From RGIG3528 sp045629005 (lineage in GTDB: Bacteria > Bacillota > Clostridia > Lachnospirales > Lachnospiraceae): a stretch of DNA of 28,446 nt. A model generated the notes under the pieces. That model searched no databases. It worked only from the letters and a program-made list of their open reading frames with translations, and had not been told where the DNA came from. The translations under genes and the position numbers were made by a program. Positions 22,903-28,446 of the stretch are shown here, piece after piece. Location: contig JAZQQJ010000085.1 of assembly GCA_045629005.1 (NCBI GenBank), forward strand, positions 1-28,446. The letters are read 5' to 3'. The first letter of the stretch is position 1. Each line of letters starts with the position of its first letter.

Positions 22903-25479
22903 TCATCTGTCAACTTTGACAATATATGTTTCATAACCGTAGTTCATTTTCGTTTCCACTTCAAACACAACCGTGCCAAGGCTCTTCAAAAGCTCATGGT
23001 TTGTCTCGATTTTGGTTGCATAGCGGTTTTTAACGTGTTTATGTTCTTCGTCATCCTCTCCCGATTCCATACCGTTAACTGTTTCGGTCTGACCTACATA
23101 TATGTACTTAATATCATATTTTTCAATGAGTCTTCTAACTTCTTCCTCATCGGTTGAAGTGTAAATTGTCAGTACGTCACTGCCGGATGACTGGAAGTAC
23201 ATACGTTCCTTAACCGAGTCAGGGAACTCAAGCGTTCCGCCGTTTCTCCAAAGCCATTCATGATAAGCCCATCCGCATACTGTGGGACGTCCGGTCCACG
23301 CTGAAATGAATGCATATCCGTCATAACTTGTTGTGCCCATCGTAAGAACGACGTCACCACCTTCGGTGTTCTCAATTACCCATCTTATCGCATCGGCTTC
23401 AGCATCACGTATTTCGCCTGTGTAGCCCAATGTATTATAGGAGTCCAGCGTTCTTTCGTAATTGTCACGCGTAAGCTCATTCGGCTTTGCAAGATCGCCT
23501 GTATAAGCGTTGATAGCTTCATCAAAGTAATTGCATGTCCAAAGAAGGAAGAACAGACCGACAAATGCCAATATACGCTGATTACTCTTTTCAGCCATGC
23601 CAATGAATCTGACAAATGCATAGCTCATAACAACGCCAAAGAGCATAAATGCCTGATATGCAAGCTTGAACATTGTGTTTGTACGCATATATGCGCCGCC
23701 GTATATGTCTCTTACATAAATAAGCTCGGGAACAATCACAAGTCCTATCGCACACGCTGCAAGAGTAAGAACAAAAAGGTCGGAAAACTCTGCCCTGAAT
23801 ATGAACGAGAACAAGTGATTAACATTTTTGTTTTTCGTAAAAATGTATTCGTTCTCTTTAGGATTAAATGTAATGATTTCGCCTTTTTTAGGCTTTCTGA
23901 GCCCTAGTCCCGCAAGGCGTTCCTTGTAGGTATTGATTGCGACGGCAAACAAACCGACCGAAGCAGCAACGGGCAAAGCCCAAAGGACAGCAAGCTCATA
24001 AGGATTGGAGTGTGTAAGGCATATGCCGATTCCTGCAGAAGGAGAATCAAAGTTCATGTTAAACGGGAATGAAATGATAAAGCCTATAACAAGGCATTCC
24101 ACTGCATGAATTCCGGTAATGAAGAACGTTTCCCTTCTGAACCCCGTAACAATGGCATTTGAGAACATAAGTACGCCGCCGGCAACTACAAAGTAAATGA
24201 AGAAATCCCAGTAGTTTGCGGTTTTTATAATGCCTATCATAAAGGAAGCAACAAGAATCTCAGGTGAAAGCGCTTCCTTTATGTAATTAATCTTCTCAAA
24301 CTCAGCCTTGTCTCTTGCCTTTTCCATTCTCTCCTTACGATTAAGAAGAAATGCAAAAAGAACGGGAACTATAGTAAATACAAAGATAATGTCGGTAACG
24401 TGAGCATGAAGGTCTCCGAGTACAAACGAGTAAGACGGAAACTCATGAATAAGTGTTCCCTCATTTCCCTGATAGTTATCAGTGATGAATCTTGTTGCAT
24501 CCGGGAACCAGTATGCAGCAACTTCTTTTTTCAGAAGTTTTCCAAAGAGGGGATAAATCTTTGCATAAAGAACATACTGCATATTTCCGGCAGCAAACAC
24601 GGACACGCCTGAAAGAAGACCTGCCGAGTGCATCATTACATGCAGCTTTAACGGGCTCGTTGTTTTGGCTTTTAGATCCTTGGCAAGCATTCTCTTGTCA
24701 TGCTCTTTTGTCGAATATACAATAAGCTCCGTTGTGAGCTGGTAGACCTGAACAAAGCCAAGTGCAGCCAAGGTCATAAGACCAAGGTTATATGCATATC
24801 CCGCATGAGTATTGCAAAGCCTTGCGAGATAACCTGAAACATAAATACCATAGTAGTAATAATTTATAGGTTCTCCCGCAAACCACATATCCTCTGCAGG
24901 AAGATACTCTGCGTTAAGCACAGATGCAAGAAAACCGAAGTCCATGTACTTCTCCGTATCGGGAGTAATGGTAACACGGAAGGAACGCATATAGCATGCT
25001 GCTATGAATACAAGAAGGAAAAGTGATTCATAGAAGAACATGTAAGCAATCTTGTTTGTATCAATACTTTCAAAAGGCCTTTTCCCGGACTTCCTCGTAA
25101 AGATTATGTAAAGAGAATATGCAAGGATTGCGCATACAACAAGAGTCGCAATGGCATTCATCGTAGTAAACTTCTGAAGCTTAAAGGTAGAAAGCGTCCA
25201 TACCACCCATGATCCGATGGCAATGCCAAGTCCCTTTGAAAGAACGAAACCACCGTCCTTAAATCTGCCGCCGACCAGATGGGCAACAGGGAAAAAAGCA
25301 ACGCCCAACGCCAGTATAGCAGCCCACCATTTAAGCACAATTGCAAAGTCATTGTGAAGAAATCTGTTGCCAATGACAAGCGCAAAAAGCGTTATAAAGA
25401 ATATGATAATTAACGGTATAATGGGAAAACCCTGCTCCTGTTTTATTGTGTTTTCCTTATGCTTTACTGAATTAGACAT
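22903..25479 (-). CDS. DUF2298 (Chlor_Arch_YYY) multi-spanning membrane protein
   Basis: An 858-residue membrane protein with about 15 or more hydrophobic segments, including FPIIPLIIIFFITLFALVIG near the start. The family tyrosine motif is seen in PINYYYYGIYVSGYLARL, and FLLGDLHAH-like FVLGDLHAHVTD matches the known acidic loop. The fold is thought to be GT-C-like glycosyltransferase, but no reaction is established. The C-terminal 180 residues are soluble, with IRWVIENTEGGDVVLTMG and YDIKYIYVGQTE. I chose the ATG at 25479 because AGAGG lies 5 bases upstream; a GTG at 25485 overlaps that site. It sits between maf and argC with short gaps, a possible envelope gene riding in the arg transcript. 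Confidence 0.88.
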   Translation of the reverse strand: MSNSVKHKENTIKQEQGFPIIPLIIIFFITLFALVIGNRFLHNDFAIVLKWWAAILALGVAFFPVAHLVGGRFKDGGFVLSKGLGIAIGSWVVWTLSTFKLQKFTTMNAIATLVVCAILAYSLYIIFTRKSGKRPFESIDTNKIAYMFFYESLFLLVFIAACYMRSFRVTITPDTEKYMDFGFLASVLNAEYLPAEDMWFAGEPINYYYYGIYVSGYLARLCNTHAGYAYNLGLMTLAALGFVQVYQLTTELIVYSTKEHDKRMLAKDLKAKTTSPLKLHVMMHSAGLLSGVSVFAAGNMQYVLYAKIYPLFGKLLKKEVAAYWFPDATRFITDNYQGNEGTLIHEFPSYSFVLGDLHAHVTDIIFVFTIVPVLFAFLLNRKERMEKARDKAEFEKINYIKEALSPEILVASFMIGIIKTANYWDFFIYFVVAGGVLMFSNAIVTGFRRETFFITGIHAVECLVIGFIISFPFNMNFDSPSAGIGICLTHSNPYELAVLWALPVAASVGLFAVAINTYKERLAGLGLRKPKKGEIITFNPKENEYIFTKNKNVNHLFSFIFRAEFSDLFVLTLAACAIGLVIVPELIYVRDIYGGAYMRTNTMFKLAYQAFMLFGVVMSYAFVRFIGMAEKSNQRILAFVGLFFLLWTCNYFDEAINAYTGDLAKPNELTRDNYERTLDSYNTLGYTGEIRDAEADAIRWVIENTEGGDVVLTMGTTSYDGYAFISAWTGRPTVCGWAYHEWLWRNGGTLEFPDSVKERMYFQSSGSDVLTIYTSTDEEEVRRLIEKYDIKYIYVGQTETVNGMESGEDDEEHKHVKNRYATKIETNHELLKSLGTVVFEVETKMNYGYETYIVKVDR

Positions 25480-25526
25480 AGCCACCTCTGAAACGATATT
25501 TTAAGAATGTACACCAAAATGTATAA

Positions 25527-26117
25527 TTATGCAAGAAATATTTGTATTTTTTTCAATTCCTGGAATATTCTTGCAATCGGGAAGCCTACGATATTATAGT
25601 AGTCGCCCTCAATTCGCTCGATGTAAGGAGCGAAAAGCCCCTGAATTGCATAAGCTCCGGCCTTGTCCATAGGCTCACCGGTACCGATGTAATTAACGAT
25701 TTCCGAATCAAGCATAGGATATACATGCACCTTTGTGCATTCAGCGAACTGCACTTCTTCCATCATACTGTTACGACGGATTTTAACGGTAACGCCTGTA
25801 TAAACCTCATGTGCGCGTCCCGAAAGGCTGTGAAGCATTCTTGCAGCATCTCCCGCGTCCTTAGGTTTACCAAGGATTTTTCCGTCACAGGCAACAACCG
25901 TGTCTGCGCCGATGACAAGGAAATCTTCCGTTTCCTTTTCCAAAACCTCATCGAACACGGCCTGTGCCTTCATAGAAGACAACTCCTTAACAACATCCTC
26001 GGGCACATCGCTCGTAATGACTTCTTCCTTGTCGGAAACAATAACTTCGAAGTCAGTGCCAAGCTTAGCGAGTATTTCACGTCTTCTCGGAGATCCTGAT
26101 GCAAGAATGATTTTCAT
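25527..26117 (-). CDS. maf: Maf/HAM1-type nucleoside triphosphate pyrophosphatase
   Basis: A 196-residue Maf protein that hydrolyses non-canonical or pyrimidine nucleoside triphosphates to the monophosphates. Seen: LASGSPRRREIL at the start, VIGADTVVA, ILGKPKDAGDAARML, LSGRAHEVYTGV, EPMDKAGAYAIQG and GDYYNIVGFP. A perfect AAGGAGG lies before the ATG. It is the first gene of the arg cluster and diverges from argG. Length is normal. Confidence 0.96.
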   Translation of the reverse strand: MKIILASGSPRRREILAKLGTDFEVIVSDKEEVITSDVPEDVVKELSSMKAQAVFDEVLEKETEDFLVIGADTVVACDGKILGKPKDAGDAARMLHSLSGRAHEVYTGVTVKIRRNSMMEEVQFAECTKVHVYPMLDSEIVNYIGTGEPMDKAGAYAIQGLFAPYIERIEGDYYNIVGFPIARIFQELKKIQIFLA

Positions 26118-26206
26118 GATATATCCTCCTTAATATTGTATGTAAATCCCAAACTCTTTTTTTCCAATGTTTCTCAGCCATTATAAGGCCTCTCCTAAAC
26201 TTATTT

Positions 26207-26235
26207 ATTATAATATTATCCTTATAAAAAGGCAA
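26207..26235 (-). promoter_or_regulatory. Promoter of the maf-arg-dtd operon
   Basis: -35 TTGCCT (26235-26230), 17-bp spacer, perfect -10 TATAAT (26212-26207) on the minus strand, about 90 bases before the maf ATG. No other strong promoter is seen before argC. Confidence 0.55.
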
Positions 26236-26299
26236 GTTAGGAAAACCATACCCGAGTTATTAGATTTGCTTATCGATTTCAATATTTTTTCAAAAAGGC

Positions 26300-26328
26300 T
26301 TGCATAATTATTAATTTTGGAGTATAGT
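26300..26328 (+). promoter_or_regulatory. argG promoter
   Basis: -35 TTGCAT (26300-26305), 17-bp spacer, -10 TATAGT (26323-26328) on the plus strand, leaving a leader of about 50 bases before the AAAGGAG site. Confidence 0.65.
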
Positions 26329-26346
26329 ACGTGCATTGAAATTCCA
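26301..26346. promoter_or_regulatory. Two ARG-box-like sites in the argG promoter
   Basis: TGCATAATTATTAA (26301-26314) matches the ArgR box core TGAATAATTATTCA at 12 of 14 bases and sits across the -35 box and spacer. TGCATTGAAATTCCA (26332-26346) is a weaker second match about 31 bp later. ArgR-type repression by arginine fits the gene; it is inferred, and no argR gene is in the window. Confidence 0.4.
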
Positions 26347-26382
26347 AAGAACAAAATCTTTCATATAAAAGGAGATAAAACC

Positions 26383-27606
26383 ATGGCAAAAGAGAAAGTA
26401 ATTCTTGCATATTCAGGCGGTCTTGATACAACAGCTATCATCCCGTGGCTCAAGGAAAATTTTGACTACGATGTAGTTTGCTGCTGCATCGATGTAGGTC
26501 AGGGAAACGAACTTGACGGTCTCGAAGAAAGAGCAAAGTATTCAGGTGCCGAAAAGCTCTACATTCTTGATGTTGTTGACGAATTCATTGATGACTACGC
26601 TGTACCCTGTGTAAAGGCCGGCGCTGTTTACGAGAACAAGTACCTTCTCGGTACTTCCATGGCAAGACCTCTCATCGCAAAGAAGCTTGTTGAAATCGCA
26701 CGTAAGGAAGGTGCTACAGCAATCTGCCATGGTGCAACAGGTAAGGGCAACGACCAGATTCGTTTCGAGCTCGGCATTAAGGCTCTCGCTCCCGACCTTA
26801 AGGTAATTGCTCCTTGGAGACTTACAGACAAGTGGAAAATGCAGTCCCGTGAAGACGAAATCGAGTACTGCAGGCAGCACGGCATCGAGCTTCCTTTCGA
26901 CGCAAGCCACTCCTACTCACGTGACCGTAACCTCTGGCACATCTCCCACGAAGGTCTTGAGCTCGAGGATCCCAAGAACGCTCCCAACTACGATCATCTC
27001 CTTGTTCTCGGCGTAAGCCCCGAAAAGGCTCCCGAAGAAGGCGAAACAATTTCCCTCACATTTGAAGCAGGCTGTCCTGTTGCATTAAACGGTGAGAAGA
27101 TGAAAGCAAGCGACATCCTCAAGAAGCTCAACGCTCTCGGCGGAAAGCACGGCGTTGGTATCGTAGATATCGTTGAAAACCGTGTTGTAGGCATGAAGTC
27201 ACGTGGCGTATACGAAACACCCGGCGGCACAATCCTTATGGCAGCTCACGAGCAGCTCGAAGAGCTCATTCTTGACCGTGACACTCTCACCTACAAGAAG
27301 AACCTCGGCAACAAGTTCGCAGACCTCGTTTACGAAGGCAAGTGGTTCACACCTCTCCGCGAAGCAATCTCCGCTTTCGTTGACGTTACACAGAAGTACG
27401 TTACAGGTGAAGTTAAGCTTAAGCTCTACAAGGGCAACATCATCAAGCAAGGCACTTCATCACCTTACAGCCTTTACAACGAGTCCATCGCAAGCTTCAC
27501 AACAGGCGACCTTTATGATCACCACGACGCAGAAGGCTTCATCAACCTCTTCGGACTTTCCCTTAAGGTTCGTGCAATGGTTATGGCTGACAAGCAGGAT
27601 AAGTAA
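26383..27606 (+). CDS. argG: Argininosuccinate synthase
   Basis: A 407-residue enzyme joining citrulline and aspartate with ATP, in the cytosol. The ATP P-loop LAYSGGLDTT is at the N-terminus; CHGATGKGNDQIRFE, DASHSYSRDRNLWHISHEG and the MKSRGVYETPGG motif are all present. I chose the ATG at 26383, with AAAGGAG 7 bases upstream; the frame to 26317 passes through the promoter. Codon use is strongly C-ending and differs from its neighbours, which suggests high expression. It is divergent from the other arg genes and has its own terminator. argH is not next to it. Confidence 0.98.
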   Translation: MAKEKVILAYSGGLDTTAIIPWLKENFDYDVVCCCIDVGQGNELDGLEERAKYSGAEKLYILDVVDEFIDDYAVPCVKAGAVYENKYLLGTSMARPLIAKKLVEIARKEGATAICHGATGKGNDQIRFELGIKALAPDLKVIAPWRLTDKWKMQSREDEIEYCRQHGIELPFDASHSYSRDRNLWHISHEGLELEDPKNAPNYDHLLVLGVSPEKAPEEGETISLTFEAGCPVALNGEKMKASDILKKLNALGGKHGVGIVDIVENRVVGMKSRGVYETPGGTILMAAHEQLEELILDRDTLTYKKNLGNKFADLVYEGKWFTPLREAISAFVDVTQKYVTGEVKLKLYKGNIIKQGTSSPYSLYNESIASFTTGDLYDHHDAEGFINLFGLSLKVRAMVMADKQDK

Positions 27607-27619
27607 TTACACACCCAAT

Positions 27620-27664
27620 GTGTTATTCTAAAGCGTGTTATACTAAAACGTGTTATACTGAAAA
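27620..27664. repeat. 15-bp tandem repeat, three units, after argG
   Basis: GTGTTATTCTAAAGC, GTGTTATACTAAAAC and GTGTTATACTGAAAA follow one another with period 15. They lie between the argG stop and its terminator and would be in the 3' UTR. Confidence 0.8.
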
Positions 27665-27678
27665 TTACGATTAATCTC

Positions 27679-27707
27679 AAAAGAGCGGACAAAAAATCCG
27701 CTCTTTT
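27679..27707 (+). terminator. Intrinsic terminator of argG
   Basis: AAAAGAGCGGA and TCCGCTCTTTT (27679-27689, 27697-27707) form a perfect 11-bp stem with a T-rich end. The IS200 element begins just beyond. Confidence 0.88.
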
Positions 27708-27715
27708 ATAATCTT

Positions 27716-27736
27716 ACCACCAGCTTAGCTGGTGGT
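27716..27736. repeat. IS200 right-end subterminal hairpin
   Basis: ACCACCAGC, TTA, GCTGGTGGT: perfect 9-bp stem with a 3-nt loop, the structure recognised by TnpA at the element end. Confidence 0.8.
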
Positions 27737-27743
27737 TTGCTCT

Positions 27744-27835
27744 GCGGCTATAAGCCGCTGTTCCCTGCTTGCCTCTAAAGAGGCTCTGAAAAGTTCGCCT
27801 TCCGCACTGCGGTCACGGGCTGGCTCTAAAGAGCC
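27744..27835. other. Cluster of three perfect hairpins in the IS200 3' region
   Basis: GCGGCT ATA AGCCGC (27744-27758), GCCTCT AA AGAGGC (27771-27784) and GGCTCT AA AGAGCC (27822-27835) lie between the transposase stop and the right-end hairpin. The last two share the core CTCTAAAGAG. They could end the tnpA transcript, or form a small RNA. Confidence 0.5.
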
Positions 27836-27840
27836 TCTTT

Positions 27841-28311
27841 TTATTTGCCCTTTACCACCGGCTCACCCGTGAACGGGTCAATGTACTCTTTTAGTGACAT
27901 TTGATCGTATTCTTCATCTTCTTTCAGCTGATTTCTTACGTATTCTTCTATCTTCGCAGCATTTTTTCCTACTGTGTCTACGTAATATCCTCTGCACCAA
28001 AAATGACGATTGCCATATTTATATTTTAAATTGGCATGCCTTTCAAATATCATCAGCGAACTTTTTCCTTTTAAGTATCCCATTACTTCTGATACGCTAT
28101 ATTTGGGCGGTATTCTTACAAACATATGCACATGATCCGGACATGCTTCAGCTGCAATAATCTCTATCCCTTTTCGCTTGCATAAATCGCTTAATATTTT
28201 TCCCACGTCAGCTCTTATCTGCTTATATATTACTTTTCTTCTGTATTTTGGCGCAAATACAATATGGTACTTACATTCCCATGTCGTATGTGCTAAACTG
28301 TTCATATCCAT
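27841..28311 (-). CDS. tnpA: IS200-type Y1 (HUH) transposase
   Basis: A 156-residue single-strand transposase. The HUH motif is CPDHVHMFV (His60, His62) and the catalytic tyrosine is Tyr124 in IEEYVRNQ. The start WECKYHIVFAPKYRRKV and GNRHFWCRGYYVDTVG are typical of the family. The length is normal, so the gene looks intact. AAGGAGG lies 10 bases before the ATG. The leader can fold to hide this site (28319-28381), as in known IS200 control. It moves the element by peel-and-paste of single strands. Confidence 0.95.
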   Translation of the reverse strand: MDMNSLAHTTWECKYHIVFAPKYRRKVIYKQIRADVGKILSDLCKRKGIEIIAAEACPDHVHMFVRIPPKYSVSEVMGYLKGKSSLMIFERHANLKYKYGNRHFWCRGYYVDTVGKNAAKIEEYVRNQLKEDEEYDQMSLKEYIDPFTGEPVVKGK

Positions 28312-28318
28312 CTAGGAT

Positions 28319-28381
28319 AAACCTCCTTCGTATTTTTTTGTGCGGTTGGCGAACCTGCACTTATTATACCTCAGGAGGTTT
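28319..28381 (-). promoter_or_regulatory. tnpA leader: ribosome site complementary to upstream CCTCCT
   Basis: On the minus strand AAACCTCCT (28381-28373) can pair perfectly over 9 bp with AGGAGGTTT (28327-28319), which contains the tnpA ribosome site. A TATAAT box lies between them (28368-28363), so transcripts starting at this box would lack the blocking arm, while transcripts from outside would carry it. On the plus strand ACCTC AG GAGGT (28368-28379) is followed by a T-run, a weak terminator. Confidence 0.5.
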
Positions 28382-28446
28382 TTTTCTTGAAGCTTAAGCT
28401 GACCAGGGACACACCTGCATAGCAGGTGGTTTATTTGTATTGGGAA

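Larger units (their letters stand above)
27711..28446 (-). mobile_element. IS200/IS605-family element, tnpA-only (right end near 27716, left end near the window edge)
   Basis: One Y1 transposase gene is enclosed by two near-identical hairpins (27716-27736 and 28412-28428). Both read AAACCACC(T/A)GCTA on the transposase strand, as IS200-type ends do. There is no tnpB. Exact cleavage sites are not fixed because IS200 elements make no target duplication; the boundaries given are approximate, and the left end may extend a few bases beyond the window. Insertion lies behind the argG terminator, where it does little harm. Confidence 0.85.

Overview
This 28.4 kb window looks like chromosome of an anaerobic, low-to-mid-GC Firmicute of the Clostridia, most likely a Lachnospiraceae relative. 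This is inferred from gene types (pyruvate phosphate dikinase, single-chain glycyl-tRNA synthetase, type-2 ArgC with bifunctional-type ArgJ, DUF4349 lipoprotein, DUF4015 hydrolase), AGGAGG-type ribosome sites and sigma-A-like promoters. No marker gene fixes the genus. Nearly all genes lie on the minus strand; only the Xre regulator and argG lie on the plus strand.

Layout. (1) 1-840: a DUF1016/YhcG-type nuclease gene, cut by the window edge, diverges from a small Xre regulator. The 116-bp gap holds two face-to-face promoters and an inverted repeat that looks like the operator. (2) 911-5263: ppdK and glyQS, each monocistronic with its own terminator. (3) 5392-13831: a tight nine-gene minus-strand operon, transcribed as rarA, small membrane protein, SEC-C protein, DUF4015 hydrolase, DUF4349 lipoprotein, recJ, murD and amidase, with many start/stop overlaps. 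It mixes genome maintenance (RarA, RecJ) with envelope functions (MurD, amidase, lipoprotein, anchored hydrolase). (Counting the named genes gives eight recognised products.) (4) 13993-16202: an esterase-like alpha/beta hydrolase followed by a cyclophilin. (5) 16304-17250: about 0.95 kb with no credible gene. It holds nested hairpins and a three-unit repeat array bounded by 17-bp direct repeats, and ends at the terminator of a tRNA-Pro(AGG) gene. (6) 17521-26117: a minus-strand cluster maf, DUF2298 membrane protein, argC, GNAT acetyltransferase, argJ, argB, argD, dtd. (7) argG, divergent from maf, with an ARG-box-like promoter. (8) 27711-end: an IS200-type element with a Y1 transposase and matching end hairpins, inserted just behind the argG terminator.

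How the genes work together. argC, argJ, argB and argD give the acetylated cycle from glutamate to ornithine, and argG makes argininosuccinate from citrulline; argF and argH are not here. The GNAT gene between argC and argJ may add or tune N-acetylglutamate synthesis.

Most unusual items: the structured and repetitive region beside tRNA-Pro; a 47-bp tandem duplication at the argD/dtd junction that created a 15-codon minigene linking the two genes by ATGA and TAATG overlaps; a glyQS promoter built into the preceding operon's terminator; a REP-like multi-branched palindrome between argB and argD; and the Xre/DUF1016 switch region. No clearly new multi-gene defence or mobile system is visible.
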